Notes: generated by a model not told the origin, from the sequence alone. DNA of 64,000 nucleotides from Novilysobacter selenitireducens (GCF_020026895.1 NZ_JAINZW010000001.1:124001-188000), one strand, 5' to 3'; numbered from the stretch's first letter, positions 9,285-20,906 are shown. Translations and numbers: made by a program.

Positions 9285-9290
9285 ATTCTA
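9285..9290 (-). promoter_or_regulatory. Candidate leaderless -10 box of uvrD
   Basis: TAGAAT on the minus strand ends six nucleotides before the uvrD ATG, the same spacing as at polA and the carbonic-anhydrase-like gene. Confidence 0.45.
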
Positions 9291-9329
9291 CCGGTGGGCG
9301 TCGCAGTGGCCGGGACCGGCGGTGCGGTC

Positions 9330-9492
9330 TGTAGGTGCGGCTTCAGCCGCGATCATCGATTGCCGACGTTTTTTTTGTAGGAGCGACGTGAGTCGCGACC
9401 GCGCAACTACGGCCACCTTCGCAGGTCGCGACTTACGTCGCTCCTACAACGAGGCGGAATCGCAGAATTCGCGGCTGAAGCCGCTCCTACAA
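9330..9492. repeat. Cluster of four dispersed hairpin repeats
   Basis: Copies of two repeat types in alternating orientation: a GGTGCGGCTTCAGCCGCGAT copy near 9335, an AGGAGCGACGTGAGTCGC copy near 9379, an inverted TCGCGACTTACGTCGCTCC copy at 9424-9448 and an inverted GCGGCTGAAGCCGC copy ending at about 9492. Each is an imperfect palindrome and opposed copies can pair into longer stems. The cluster fills the gap between uvrD and the YqhA-like gene. Confidence 0.85.
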
Positions 9493-9501
9493 CCGCCTGG
9501 G

Positions 9502-10143
9502 TCAATGCGCCGCGGCGGCGACCTTGGTCTTGCCGGCGTGGGCCATGATCTTGTCGGTCCAGGCAATACCAATGGCCGACAGGATGAAGGCGCCGTGGAT
9601 GATCGTCTGCCAGATCACGCCGGTCTCGGTGGTGGTCACGCAGACCTTGACGGCGTCGATGCCCAGGGCGGCCGCCTCGCGCGCGGCGACAACCGCCTCG
9701 ACCGTGCCGCACAGCGGCAGGTCGCTGCCCATGCTGCCGGCCTCGATGAAGGTCTTGAGCAGGTGGATCGAGCTGATGCCGATGATCGCCATCGCCAGCT
9801 TCACCTTCAGCACGCTGGCGTTGACGTGGCTCAGCCACTCGGGCTGGTCGGGGTGGCCTTCCAGCCGCAGGCGCGAGACGAATGTCTCGTAGCCACCGAC
9901 GATCACCATCACCAGAAGGTTCGAGATCATCACCACGTCGATCAGTCCCAGCACCAGCAGCATGATCATCTGCTCGGTCATGCTCGAGGCGTCGCTGACC
10001 AGGTGCACCAGTTCCTTGACGAACAGGAACACGTACACGCACTGCGCCACGATCAGGCCCAGGTACAGCGGCAGCTGCAGCCAGCGCGAACTGAAGATCA
10101 GCGCGGGCAGCGGATTGAGGCGGGCGGTGCGGACGTCGGCCAT
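9502..10143 (-). CDS. YqhA-family (TIGR00645) membrane protein
   Basis: A 213-residue inner-membrane protein of the UPF0114/YqhA family, function unknown. Membrane segments are visible near residues 23-45 ([22 protein letters not shown]), 60-85, 108-125 and close to the C-terminus ([15 protein letters not shown]). The LYLGL and [14 protein letters not shown] blocks are typical of this family. It lies 76 bp downstream of the bacteriophytochrome gene on the same strand, so cotranscription is possible; a functional link is speculation. Confidence 0.82.
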   Translation of the reverse strand: MADVRTARLNPLPALIFSSRWLQLPLYLGLIVAQCVYVFLFVKELVHLVSDASSMTEQMIMLLVLGLIDVVMISNLLVMVIVGGYETFVSRLRLEGHPDQPEWLSHVNASVLKVKLAMAIIGISSIHLLKTFIEAGSMGSDLPLCGTVEAVVAAREAAALGIDAVKVCVTTTETGVIWQTIIHGAFILSAIGIAWTDKIMAHAGKTKVAAAAH

Positions 10144-10219
10144 GGGCTCGAGGGGGTGGCGGCGGGCGCGCTAGCGTAGCGGCCCGCGCCGTCCGGGACC
10201 ATGCCTCCGGGGACCGGCG

Positions 10220-12016
10220 CTACGAGGCGCTGGTCTGGGCGTGCTCCGCGCGGGCCTCGATCAACTGCTTCAGGTCGGCCTCCAGCGTGGCGATGCGCTC
10301 GTCCAGGCGCGAGGTCTGCGCCTCGTCCAGGTGCACCAGGCCGTCGACCAGGCTCGACAGCTGCTGCAGCCGCGTCTTGCGGTCGCGCTGCGACTCGTGC
10401 CGCCGCAGCCGCTCCATGTTGCCGCGGTCCTCGGCCGGGGCCAGCAGGCGCCGGCGCTGCTCGCGCAGCACGCGGTGCAGGCGCTCGGCGCCGCGGCGGT
10501 CGCCGTCGGTCCAGTCGCTGCTGCAGCCGTGCACGGTCTGCTTCCATTCGGCGAAGCTCTTGCGCGGCGCGATCCGGGTGCCGTCGTCGGTGGCGACCAG
10601 GGCCTTGGCCGGTTCACCCGCCCAGCGCACGTCCTCGACCTGCTCGCGGCGGAACACGAACAGCCAGTCCTCCGGCGTGCCCAGGTTGATCGCCAGCAGG
10701 CCCGCCAAGCCCTCGGCCTGCAGCGCGTCGGTGCGCCAGTCCGTGGCCTTGTCGGTCATTGCCAGCACCGGGCGGCCGAGGCGCTCCACCCATTCCATCA
10801 GCACCGTGATGTCGAGCGACGCCGGCACGCGGCCGTCGTGGCTCCACTCCCCGCCCAGCCAGAGCGCCGCGCCATCGCTGTCGAGCGTTTCGCGCAGCAG
10901 CGCCAGCTCATCGGTCAGCGCCGCCCGGAAGTCGCGTGCCTGCGACAGCCGTGAGCCGACCGCGTCGCGCACCTGCTGCGCGCGCTCGTAGCGGTGCATG
11001 GTCTCTTCCTGCTCGCGCGCGGCCACCCGCATCGACACGAACATGCCGAACAGGTCCGCCGCCGCGCGCACGCCCGGCGGAACCGGCCGCGGCTCGCGGT
11101 GGTGGCAGGCGATCAGGCCCCATAGGCGGCCGCCGCTGATGATCGAGATCGACATCGAGGCAGCCACGCCCATGTTGCGCAGGTACTCCACGTGCACCGG
11201 CGAGACGCTGCGCAGGGCGTGCTGGCTCAGGTCCAGCGGCGCGCCCTGGGCGTTGACGCCCGGCAGCACCGGCACCGGCACGTAGCCGGCGTCGGGGATC
11301 ACCCGCAGGCGGTTGCGCAGGTACAGCGCGCGCGCCTGAGGCGGGATGTCGGACGCGGGGTAGCGCAGGCCGAGGTAGGGCTCCAGGTCGTCGGCACGGG
11401 CCTCGGCGATGACCTCGCCGGCGTCGTCGTGGCGGAAGCGGTAGACCATGACGCGGTCGTAGCCGGTGAGCAGGCGGACCTGCTCGGCGGCGCGCTGGTG
11501 GAAGTCGCCGGCGTCCTCGGCCGCGGCCACGCGGGCGATCATGGCCTGGGCCACGCCGGTGGGCGCATTGCCGCGCTGGTGGAACGGCTGCTGCTCGATC
11601 TCGATGTGCACCAGCCCGTCAGCCACGTGCACGCCCAGGTCGCACAGCACGCCGAACGGGCCGATGTTGCCCACGCCCGCGCGCTGCGGCGGTGCGTCGG
11701 GTTCGGCGAAGCTCACCGTGTCGGCGACCACCTCCAGCACGTCCTGGTTGATGTAGTCGGCGAGGGACTCGCCCAGCAACTCGGCGGCCGGCACTTCCAG
11801 CAACTCATCGATGTTGGCCGAGGCCTGCCGCACGGTCCAATCCGGCAGCACCACGCTGATCAGGAAGCCGTGCGGCTGGATCGCACCGGACAAGTGGATC
11901 GGTTCGCGCGCACAGTCCTCGATGCCGGGGACGGCGCGTGGCTGCGGGCGCGGGTCGAGCGCGTCGGCCGGGCCACTCACGGTGGGATTGGGATTGCCGA
12001 TGGGGTCACGGGTCAT
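10220..12016 (-). CDS. bphP: Bacteriophytochrome photosensory protein lacking an output domain
   Basis: Red/far-red photoreceptor of 598 residues. The N-terminal PAS domain carries the biliverdin-attaching Cys (about residue 35, in CAREPIHLSGAIQPHG). The GAF domain has the PASDIP motif and the RVIPDAGYVPVPVLP stretch. The PHY domain keeps the tongue motif PRKSFAEWKQTVHG. After PHY (about residue 510) only a charged, probably coiled-coil tail remains (RRHESQRDRKTRLQQL onwards). There is no histidine kinase, PAS9, GGDEF or other effector domain, which is unusual. The ATG at 12016 overlaps the TGA of the heme oxygenase gene (ATGA), so the two are translationally coupled. Signalling presumably goes through a partner protein; that is inference. 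Confidence 0.9.
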   Translation of the reverse strand: MTRDPIGNPNPTVSGPADALDPRPQPRAVPGIEDCAREPIHLSGAIQPHGFLISVVLPDWTVRQASANIDELLEVPAAELLGESLADYINQDVLEVVADTVSFAEPDAPPQRAGVGNIGPFGVLCDLGVHVADGLVHIEIEQQPFHQRGNAPTGVAQAMIARVAAAEDAGDFHQRAAEQVRLLTGYDRVMVYRFRHDDAGEVIAEARADDLEPYLGLRYPASDIPPQARALYLRNRLRVIPDAGYVPVPVLPGVNAQGAPLDLSQHALRSVSPVHVEYLRNMGVAASMSISIISGGRLWGLIACHHREPRPVPPGVRAAADLFGMFVSMRVAAREQEETMHRYERAQQVRDAVGSRLSQARDFRAALTDELALLRETLDSDGAALWLGGEWSHDGRVPASLDITVLMEWVERLGRPVLAMTDKATDWRTDALQAEGLAGLLAINLGTPEDWLFVFRREQVEDVRWAGEPAKALVATDDGTRIAPRKSFAEWKQTVHGCSSDWTDGDRRGAERLHRVLREQRRRLLAPAEDRGNMERLRRHESQRDRKTRLQQLSSLVDGLVHLDEAQTSRLDERIATLEADLKQLIEARAEHAQTSAS

Positions 12017-12603
12017 GCCAGGGCCTCCTTCGCGCAGCGCAGGGCCGACTCGGCGTGGCCAAAGGCCTCCGTGGCGGCCGCGCACAGGCGCGGGTGATCG
12101 GTATCGCTCAGTGCGGCGTCTTCGAGTTCGCGCAGGAACGCCGGCCACGCGTCGCCGCCTGCGTGCCCGGAAAGGAAGTCGGCACCCGCGCCGGGCGCGT
12201 AGCCCAGCGAGCGCGCCTCGCGCAGCAGGAAGCGCGCGCCCAGCGACGAGCCGGCGACGACGTAGCCCCAGCCCAGTTGCCCGGGGCGGTCGACCACCGC
12301 GGCCGGCCGGGTCGCGGCGGGCAGTGGCACGATGCGCAGGGCGCCGAGGTCGCGCTCCAGCCGCTCGCGCTGGTCGGCCAGGCCGTTCGGTACCTGTGCC
12401 AGCGCGGCCTGCCCGTCGCTGACGAAGCGGTGCATGCCGCGCAGGTAGGCGCGGTAGTCATCGGCCGAGTGCAGCCCGCCGCCCAGGACGCCATCCACGC
12501 GGTCGTGGGCGGCGCCGGTGGCGGCACGCAGGGCGTCATGCGCAGCGGGGGCGGCGGGGGTTGGAATCGGGGGGCTCCATTGGCAGCAGGCGAGGCGCCG
12601 CAT
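12013..12603 (-). CDS. bphO: Heme oxygenase (biliverdin producing)
   Basis: Opens haem to biliverdin IX-alpha, the chromophore of bacteriophytochromes. About 196 residues. The proximal haem His is expected in LRAATGAAHDRVDG, and the distal helix region is GWGYVVAGSSLGARFLL, which carries the family GSxLG pattern. The start is uncertain: ATG at 12603, or GTG at 12612. It is the first gene of the bphO-bphP pair, divergent from the DPP IV gene, with about 150 bp between them where both promoters must lie. Confidence 0.85.
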   Translation of the reverse strand: MRRLACCQWSPPIPTPAAPAAHDALRAATGAAHDRVDGVLGGGLHSADDYRAYLRGMHRFVSDGQAALAQVPNGLADQRERLERDLGALRIVPLPAATRPAAVVDRPGQLGWGYVVAGSSLGARFLLREARSLGYAPGAGADFLSGHAGGDAWPAFLRELEDAALSDTDHPRLCAAATEAFGHAESALRCAKEALA

Positions 12604-12676
12604 GCCTTTCACGGGGGCATCACTTAACCATAATCCCCTGTTCAGTTTTCGGTCATCGCTTCAGGAACTTGAATAA

Positions 12677-15010
<2,334 letters not shown>

Positions 15011-15021
15011 TGCCTTGCGGT

Positions 15022-15233
15022 TGTAGGAGCGGCTTCAGCCGCGATTTCGCGAGTGCGGGACGCGGCGCAGGCCCACTGGATCGCGATCGCGCCTGAAGGC
15101 GCTCCTACAGGTACCGCTCCCTTCCCTGCGTGCAGGGGAGGGTTGGGGAGGGATGCCGTTCGCGTACTCCAGCCTCGCGGAACCGGCATCCAGTGAACCG
15201 GTTCCCGGTCGCGACTCACGTCGCTCCTACAAA
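15022..15233. repeat. Cluster of dispersed hairpin repeats
   Basis: A direct copy of the GGAGCGGCTTCAGCCGCGAT type at 15025-15045, an inverted variant GCGCCTGAAGGCGCTCCTAC ending near 15110, and an inverted TCGCGACTCACGTCGCTCC copy ending near 15230. It lies between the DPP IV gene and the YdcF-like gene. Confidence 0.82.
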
Positions 15234-15262
15234 ACGTCCGCTCATTCGACGCGGCCCGCGCC

Positions 15263-15946
15263 TCAACTGCTCCGCTCGATCATCCGACGATGCCCGATCA
15301 GCCGCGCCCAGCGCGTGCCGATGTCGGTCAGGCACACGTAGGCCGCCTCGCCGGCGATGCGCAGCAGCATCTGCGGGCCCAGCCGCAGGCGCGGTTCGGC
15401 GGCGCACACTTCCGCGTCGAATCCCAGGTTGCGCGCGAACAGCGCGCAGCGCGCCAGGTGGTAGCGGCTGCTGAGCAGCGTCACCCGCCGCGAAAAACCC
15501 TTGCCCAGAACGATGCGCGCGTTGCGCAGGTTCTGCAGCGTGTCGCGCGATTGCGACTCCAGCGTCATCGGCAGGTCGATCGTCACGCCGCGTGCCAGCA
15601 GGCCCGCCTGCGCGAGTTCGGCTTCGGTCGGCTCGCCGGGCGCGCCGCCGCCCAGCAGCACGACGTTGCCCGGCGGCCGTTGCCGCCACAGCGACACCGC
15701 GCGGTCCAGCCGCGCCTCGAAGTCGATGTCCAGCCGTCCGCCAGGCGCATGCTTGCCGAACAGCAACAGGCACTCGCCGCGGTCGGGCAGGCACGGGGCC
15801 TTGCGCGCCACCCGCAGCACGTGGACGAAGTAGCCCACGTAGACCAGGCCCAGGCTCAGCACGCACGCGGCCGTGGTGACGGCGGCGGCGTGCAGCACGT
15901 CGCGGTCGGCGCTGAGCGCCAGGCGGTGGGCCAGTCGGGTGGACAC
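15263..15946 (-). CDS. YdcF/ElyC-like DUF218 membrane protein
   Basis: A 227-residue protein with one N-terminal membrane segment (about residues 20-45) and a DUF218 domain: LLLFGKHAPGG, VVLLGGGAPGEPTEAELAQ, then LPMTLESQSRDTLQNLRNAR and VTLLSSRYHLARCALFARNLGF. Known DUF218 proteins include ElyC and SanA, linked to envelope integrity and polysaccharide carrier homeostasis, but the reaction is unsettled. Start is a GTG at 15946. It is divergent from the pigment ketosynthase operon and may share its control region. Confidence 0.75.
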   Translation of the reverse strand: MSTRLAHRLALSADRDVLHAAAVTTAACVLSLGLVYVGYFVHVLRVARKAPCLPDRGECLLLFGKHAPGGRLDIDFEARLDRAVSLWRQRPPGNVVLLGGGAPGEPTEAELAQAGLLARGVTIDLPMTLESQSRDTLQNLRNARIVLGKGFSRRVTLLSSRYHLARCALFARNLGFDAEVCAAEPRLRLGPQMLLRIAGEAAYVCLTDIGTRWARLIGHRRMIERSS

Positions 15947-16030
15947 GGGTCGGCTCGGGCGTGCGGGGGAGTTGCAACGAAGGCGGAACGCCCGGCGATT
16001 CTATGCCCGGGGCGTCCACAGGGGGCTGGC

Positions 16031-16036
16031 TATACT
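16031..16036 (+). promoter_or_regulatory. Candidate -10 box of the pigment operon
   Basis: TATACT about 35 nt before the GTG start of the ketosynthase gene, in the gap shared with the divergent YdcF-like gene. No good -35 box is visible. Confidence 0.35.
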
Positions 16037-16071
16037 CGGCGCTTCGTCCGGTTTTCTTGTTCAGGAACGTC

Positions 16072-17328
16072 GTGCCCGCCGACTCCGCGTCTCCCGCATC
16101 GCCGCCGACCGCACCCGCGCCGATGCCGCCGCTGGCGGTGCGCGCCTACACCGCCACCACCGCGCTCGGCCGCGGCCGCCAGGCCCAGGCCGATGCGCTG
16201 CACGCGCGCCGCGGGGGCCTGCGCCGCAACGACTTCGGCCCCCTGCCCGACGGCGAAACCCCATTGGACTGCTGGATCGGCCGCGTCGACGGGGTCGAGG
16301 ACGCGCCGCTGCCCGCGCATCTAGCCCGGTGGGAGTGCCGCAATAACCGCCTGGCGTGGATGGCGCTGCAGCCTGACGGTCTGATGGAGGCCATCAAGGA
16401 CCAGGTCGCCCGCCACGGCGCTGACCGTGTCGCCGTGGTGGTCGGGACCTCGACGTCCAGCATCGGCGCCAGCGAGGAGGCCTACCGCCGGCTCGAGGGT
16501 GCCGGGAGCGAGGCGCGCTTCCCCGACGACCTCGCGCGCCCCATCGTGCATACCCCGCATTCGCTCGGCGACTTCGTGCAGCAGGCCACCGGCCTGCGCG
16601 GCCCGTGCGTGACCGTCGCCACCGCGTGTTCGTCCAGCGCCAAGGTGTTCGCGCAGGCCGCACGCCTGATCAACGCCGGTCTGGCCGATGCCGCGCTGGT
16701 CGGCGGCGTCGATACGCTGTGCGGCAGCGTGATCTACGGGTTCAACTCGCTGCAGCTGGTGGCGGTCGATCCCTGTCGCCCGTTCGACACCGCGCGCACC
16801 GGGCTGTCGCTGGGCGAGGCCGGCGGTTTCGCCGTCGTCGAGCGTGCGACGGCGGGCGACACCGGCCTGCAGCTGCGCGGCTATGGCGAGTCCAGCGACG
16901 CGCACCACATGTCCGCGCCGCATCCGGACGGGCTCGGCGCGCAGCTGGCGATGCGCCAGGCGATCGCCCGCGCCGGCATCGATGCCAGCGAGGTCGGCTA
17001 CCTCAACCTGCACGGCACCGCCACGCCGGCCAACGATTCGATCGAGGCCGCCGCCGTCGCCGCGCTGTTCCCCGACACCCTGCACGCCAGTTCCACCAAG
17101 GGCTGGACCGGCCACACGCTGGGCGCGGCAGGCATCGTCGAATCGGTGATCGCGCTGCTCGCGCTCGATACCGGGCTGCTGCCCGGCATCCTGCACAGCG
17201 ACACGCCCGACCCGGCGTGCGGCCCGCAGATCCGCTTCGACAACGTGCAACGCGAGATCCGCTACGCGATGAACAACTCTTTCGGCTTCGGCGGCAACAA
17301 CTGCTCACTGGTGTTCGGCCGCGCATGA
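16072..17328 (+). CDS. Beta-ketoacyl-ACP synthase of the pigment cluster
   Basis: FabF-type ketosynthase expected to extend the aryl polyene chain. Catalytic Cys lies in VTVATACSSSAK, the first His in NLHGTATPANDS and the second in STKGWTGHTLGAAG; the C-terminus has the NNSFGFGGNNCSL block. The chosen start is GTG at 16072, preceded by AGGAA at the right distance; an ATG at 16123 is the alternative. First gene of an operon in which the next three genes overlap one another by a few bases. Known background: aryl polyene loci pair such a synthase with a second, degenerate one, as here. Confidence 0.9.
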   Translation: MPADSASPASPPTAPAPMPPLAVRAYTATTALGRGRQAQADALHARRGGLRRNDFGPLPDGETPLDCWIGRVDGVEDAPLPAHLARWECRNNRLAWMALQPDGLMEAIKDQVARHGADRVAVVVGTSTSSIGASEEAYRRLEGAGSEARFPDDLARPIVHTPHSLGDFVQQATGLRGPCVTVATACSSSAKVFAQAARLINAGLADAALVGGVDTLCGSVIYGFNSLQLVAVDPCRPFDTARTGLSLGEAGGFAVVERATAGDTGLQLRGYGESSDAHHMSAPHPDGLGAQLAMRQAIARAGIDASEVGYLNLHGTATPANDSIEAAAVAALFPDTLHASSTKGWTGHTLGAAGIVESVIALLALDTGLLPGILHSDTPDPACGPQIRFDNVQREIRYAMNNSFGFGGNNCSLVFGRA

Positions 17329-18155
17329 CGACGCTGACCGCCCGCATCGAAGGCATCGCCTTCTGGACCCGTGGCCTGCCGTCGTGGGACGCCGCGGTCG
17401 CCTACGCGCGTACCGGCGTGCGGCCCGACGACGCCCCCGCCCGACCCTCGCCGCAACTGCTGGCCCCGAACGAGCGCCGCCGCGCGCCGGAGACGGTCGC
17501 CGTCGCGCTGGATGTCGCGCTCGCCGCGTGCCATGCCGCGGGCCGCGACCCGGCCACGCTGCCGTCGGTGTTCGCGTCGACCCACGGCGAGCTGGGCATC
17601 ACCGATTACATGTGCGAAACGCTGGCGTCGGCGCCGCGCACCATCTCGCCAATCCGCTTCCACAACTCCGTGCACAACGCCGCCGCCGGCTACTGGACCA
17701 TCGGCGCCGGTGCGATGGCCGCGGCCACCGCGATCAGCGCCCTGCACGCCAGCTTTGCCCAGGGCCTGCTGGAAGCGCTGGCGCAACTGGCCGATGGCGC
17801 GCCGGCGGTGCTGCTGGTCGGCTACGACGGCGCATCGGCCGGCCCGCTGGCGGGCGTGACCCGCAGCGAAGGCCTGCTCGGTGGCGCGCTGGTGCTATCG
17901 CGCGATGTCTCCGGCGGCCGCGACCCGATGACGCTGCGCGCCACGCTGGCCGACGGCACGTCGCCGGCCAACGACGGCCCGCTTGCACGGTTCGGGGCCG
18001 GCAACGCGATGGCGACGATGCTGCCGCTGTTCGATGCGCTCGCCGCCGGGCGCACCCACGCCACGCTCGATGCCGGCCCGGGGCGCGTGCTCGAACTGTC
18101 GCTGGCGCACGCGCCGGCCCACCCCACGCCTTCCAACGAGCCCCTGCATGCCTGA
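17325..18155 (+). CDS. Ketosynthase-like chain-length-factor protein
   Basis: A 276-residue protein with the N-terminal half of a ketosynthase fold (SVFASTHGELGITDYMCETL, SVHNAAAGYWTIGAG). The active-site position holds no Cys (NAAAGYW instead of TACSS) and the His motifs are missing, so it should not condense acyl chains itself. Such proteins in aryl polyene clusters are annotated as chain-length factors that form a heterodimer with the active synthase. The ATG overlaps the preceding stop (ATGA), which fits equal production of the two partners. Confidence 0.8.
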   Translation: MTTLTARIEGIAFWTRGLPSWDAAVAYARTGVRPDDAPARPSPQLLAPNERRRAPETVAVALDVALAACHAAGRDPATLPSVFASTHGELGITDYMCETLASAPRTISPIRFHNSVHNAAAGYWTIGAGAMAAATAISALHASFAQGLLEALAQLADGAPAVLLVGYDGASAGPLAGVTRSEGLLGGALVLSRDVSGGRDPMTLRATLADGTSPANDGPLARFGAGNAMATMLPLFDALAAGRTHATLDAGPGRVLELSLAHAPAHPTPSNEPLHA

Positions 18156-18969
18156 TCGCAGCTCCATCGCCGTCGTCATCCCCGCCCTCAACGAGGCGCT
18201 GCGCCTGCGCGGGGTGGTGGAAGGTGCGCTGGCCGAATGCCCGACCGTCATCGTCATCGACGACGGTTCGGACGACGGCACCGCCGACACCATCGCCGAC
18301 CTGCCGGTCACGCTGATCCGCCACGAGCGCCGCATGGGCAAGGGCGCCAGCCTGCGCACCGGCTTCGCCGAGGCACTGCGGCGCGGCGTCACCGGCGTGG
18401 TCACCATGGACGGCGACGGCCAGCACGCGGCCAGCGACATCCCGCGCCTGCTCGATGCCGCGCGCTACCACCCGCGCCACATCGTCATCGGCGCGCGCCT
18501 GCGCAAGCGCGAGCAGCAACCGACCTACCGCCGCCTGGCCAACGAGTTCGGCGACTGGGGCATCGCCTGGGGTACCGGCTACCGCATCGCCGACACCCAG
18601 AGCGGCCAGCGCTACTACCCGGCCGAGGTGCTGGCGCTGGGCGACGTGCCCGGCGAGGACTTCGTGTACGAGGCGCAGATCCTGATTTCCGCCGCGCGCA
18701 CGCTGGGCACGCGCTGCGTGTCGGTGCCGATCGAGTCGCGCTACGCCTGCGTGCACGCCAGCGACGACCCCGAGCAGCAGTTCCGCGCCAGCCACTTCAA
18801 GCCGCTGCGCGACTTCTCGCGCATCACCTCGCACATCGTCGGCCAGGTGGTGGCACACGGCGGGATGCTGGAGGTGTACCGCCGCATCCGTGCCAACCCG
18901 CCACTCATCCACGACCCCGACGGCGAGTTCGCCGCGTATCCGTCCGCACAACCGGCCAAGACCCGATGA
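18148..18969 (+). CDS. Family 2 glycosyltransferase of the pigment cluster
   Basis: A 273-residue GT-A glycosyltransferase. The N-terminus has VVIPALNEALRLRGVVEG, the nucleotide-sugar site VIVIDDGSDDGTADT and the metal-binding DGDGQH motif. No membrane segment is evident. Xanthomonadin and aryl polyene loci usually contain a GT2 enzyme, presumed to transfer a sugar to the polyene head or lipid; the donor is unknown. It overlaps the previous gene by 8 bp and the next by 4 bp (ATGA), inside a tight operon. Confidence 0.85.
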   Translation: MPDRSSIAVVIPALNEALRLRGVVEGALAECPTVIVIDDGSDDGTADTIADLPVTLIRHERRMGKGASLRTGFAEALRRGVTGVVTMDGDGQHAASDIPRLLDAARYHPRHIVIGARLRKREQQPTYRRLANEFGDWGIAWGTGYRIADTQSGQRYYPAEVLALGDVPGEDFVYEAQILISAARTLGTRCVSVPIESRYACVHASDDPEQQFRASHFKPLRDFSRITSHIVGQVVAHGGMLEVYRRIRANPPLIHDPDGEFAAYPSAQPAKTR

Positions 18970-20609
18970 ACCCGGCCGCCGCCCCGCACGATACCGACGT
19001 GGTCATCCTGGGCGGCGGGCTGGCCGGCCTGACGCTGGCGATCCAGCTCAAGCGGCAGGACCCCGGCACCCGGGTCACCGTGCTCGAGCGCCGCGCCCAC
19101 CCGGTGCGCGAGGCCGCCTTCAAGGTCGGCGAGTCCACGGTGGAGATCGGCGCGCACTACTTCGCCGACGTGCTCGGCCTGCGCGAACACCTGGATGCCG
19201 AGCAGATCCGCAAGTTCGGCTTCCGCTTCTTCTTCAGCGAGGGCCGCGAGGACTTCGACCGCACGCTGGAGCTGGGTGTCAGCGAGATCCTGCCGACCCC
19301 GTCGTGGCAGATCGACCGCGGCCGCTTCGAGAACTTCCTCGGTGACCATGCACGCGGGCTGGGCGTGGACTTCCTCGACGCCGCCACGGTGCGCGGGTTC
19401 GACATCGACGAGAGCGACGGCCCCCACACCGTGCGTTTCGAACACGGCGGCGACGCGCGCCAGCTCACCGCGCGCTGGCTGGTCGATGCGGCGGGGCGCG
19501 CGGGCCTGGTCAAGCGCAAGCGCGACCTCGCCCAGCCCAACGACCACGACGCCAACGCGGTGTGGTGGCGCGTGGACGGCTTCATCAAGCCCGACGACTG
19601 GTCCGAGGATCCGGCGTGGCGCGCGCGCTGCATGCCCCCCGAGCGCTGGCGCTCCACCAACCACCTGTGCGGGCCGGGCTACTGGTTCTGGCTGATCCCG
19701 CTGGCCTCGGGCGCGCACTCGCTGGGCATCGTCTGCGACGCGAAGATGCACCCGCTGGACACCATGAACACGCACGACAAGGCGATGGACTGGCTGCGCG
19801 TGCACCAGCCGCGCGTGGCGCGTGCGCTGGACGAGGCGCAACCGGCGCTGCAGGACTTCCTGTTCCTGCGCCACTTCTCCTACGGCTGCAAGCAGGTGTT
19901 CTCGGGCGACCGCTGGGCGCTGACCGGCGAGGCCGGGCTGTTCCTGGACCCGTTCTATTCGCCCGGCAGCGACTTCATCGCCATCAGCAACACCTACATC
20001 TGCGACCTGGTCGCCAAGGACCGCGCCGGCCTGTCGTTCGCGCCGTTCGCGCAGATCTACCAGCAGCTGTACTTCGCGTTCTACGAGAACACCCTGAGCC
20101 TCTACCAGGACCAGTACCCGCTGTTCGGCGACGCGCAGGTCATGCCGGTGAAAGTCATCTGGGACTACACCTTCTACTGGGCGCTGCTGGCCGCGGTCTA
20201 CTTCGCGGGCCGCCAGTGCGACATCGCCGCGATGGGTCGCACGCGCGACGCGTTCAAGCGCGGCGAGGTGCTCAACATCCACGTGCAGGCGCTGCTGCGC
20301 GCGTGGGGCCAGCGAAACAGTCAGGCCGGCCTGCCGGTGGATATCGCCACCGACACGATGCTCGACCAGGGCCGGATCCCGTGGTTCGCCGAGATGAACC
20401 GCGCGCTCAACGACGAACTGGACGACGAGGCATTCGTCGAGCGCATCCACGCCAACGTGGCCCGGATGGAGGCGCTCGCGGCGGAAGTGCTGGCGCGCGC
20501 GCGCGGGGCACATCCGGGGATCGGGGGCGATGCACTTGAAGCCGTGCTGGGCGACACCGGCGCGGCCAGCGGGGAGTCGCTGGCACCGCGCTGGTACCAG
20601 GCGGCATAG
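18966..20609 (+). CDS. Flavin-dependent halogenase-like oxidoreductase
   Basis: A 547-residue FAD protein. An N-terminal dinucleotide fold is visible (VVILGGGLAGLTLAIQLKR), then FKVGESTVEIGAHYF. The sequence GYWFWLIPL fits the WxWxIP signature of flavin-dependent halogenases, and KFGFRFFF is a candidate for the lysine region near the active site. Xanthomonadins of Xanthomonas are brominated aryl polyenes, so ring halogenation is a sensible role, but non-halogenating relatives exist. Last gene of the rightward pigment operon, followed by repeats and no clear terminator. Confidence 0.78.
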   Translation: MNPAAAPHDTDVVILGGGLAGLTLAIQLKRQDPGTRVTVLERRAHPVREAAFKVGESTVEIGAHYFADVLGLREHLDAEQIRKFGFRFFFSEGREDFDRTLELGVSEILPTPSWQIDRGRFENFLGDHARGLGVDFLDAATVRGFDIDESDGPHTVRFEHGGDARQLTARWLVDAAGRAGLVKRKRDLAQPNDHDANAVWWRVDGFIKPDDWSEDPAWRARCMPPERWRSTNHLCGPGYWFWLIPLASGAHSLGIVCDAKMHPLDTMNTHDKAMDWLRVHQPRVARALDEAQPALQDFLFLRHFSYGCKQVFSGDRWALTGEAGLFLDPFYSPGSDFIAISNTYICDLVAKDRAGLSFAPFAQIYQQLYFAFYENTLSLYQDQYPLFGDAQVMPVKVIWDYTFYWALLAAVYFAGRQCDIAAMGRTRDAFKRGEVLNIHVQALLRAWGQRNSQAGLPVDIATDTMLDQGRIPWFAEMNRALNDELDDEAFVERIHANVARMEALAAEVLARARGAHPGIGGDALEAVLGDTGAASGESLAPRWYQAA

Positions 20610-20637
20610 CGCCAGACGTCCAGCCGGCAGGTCCAGA

Positions 20638-20820
20638 CCTGCAGGAGCGGCATCAGCCGCGATCGACCCCTGCAGGAGCGACCTAAGTCGCGACCTGCGC
20701 ATGTGCCCGATCTCCCGCGGTCGCGACCCACGTCGCTCCTGCAGCGCAACCGGATTTACACGTCGAGGCCGCGGCATGGCTGCGGGACGATTCACGATCG
20801 CGGCTGAAGCCGCTACTACG
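20638..20820. repeat. Cluster of four dispersed hairpin repeats
   Basis: Direct AGGAGCGGCATCAGCCGC near 20642, direct AGGAGCGACCTAAGTCGC near 20674, inverted TCGCGACCCACGTCGCTCC near 20724 and inverted GCGGCTGAAGCCGCTACTAC near 20800. The order of types and orientations matches the other clusters. It fills nearly all of the gap after the halogenase-like gene. Confidence 0.82.
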
Positions 20821-20906
20821 ATGGACCGTTCGACGCGCCGTGCCTGACCGGGTTGGGCGCGCTAGGCTGGCCGCGGGCCGATGCCCGTAATCCGACAGGT
20901 GACCCC

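Noticed and set aside
7167-9380. A 737-codon plus-strand frame opposite uvrD
   Set aside because: Composition is typical of an antisense frame of high-GC DNA, and uvrD on the other strand has every helicase motif.
9330-9492. CRISPR array
   Set aside because: The repeats are palindromic, in both orientations and irregularly spaced, with no unique spacers of constant size and no cas genes.
18741-20795. A 684-codon minus-strand frame across the halogenase-like gene
   Set aside because: No recognisable domain; the sense frame carries FAD and WxWxIP motifs and overlaps its neighbours in operon style.
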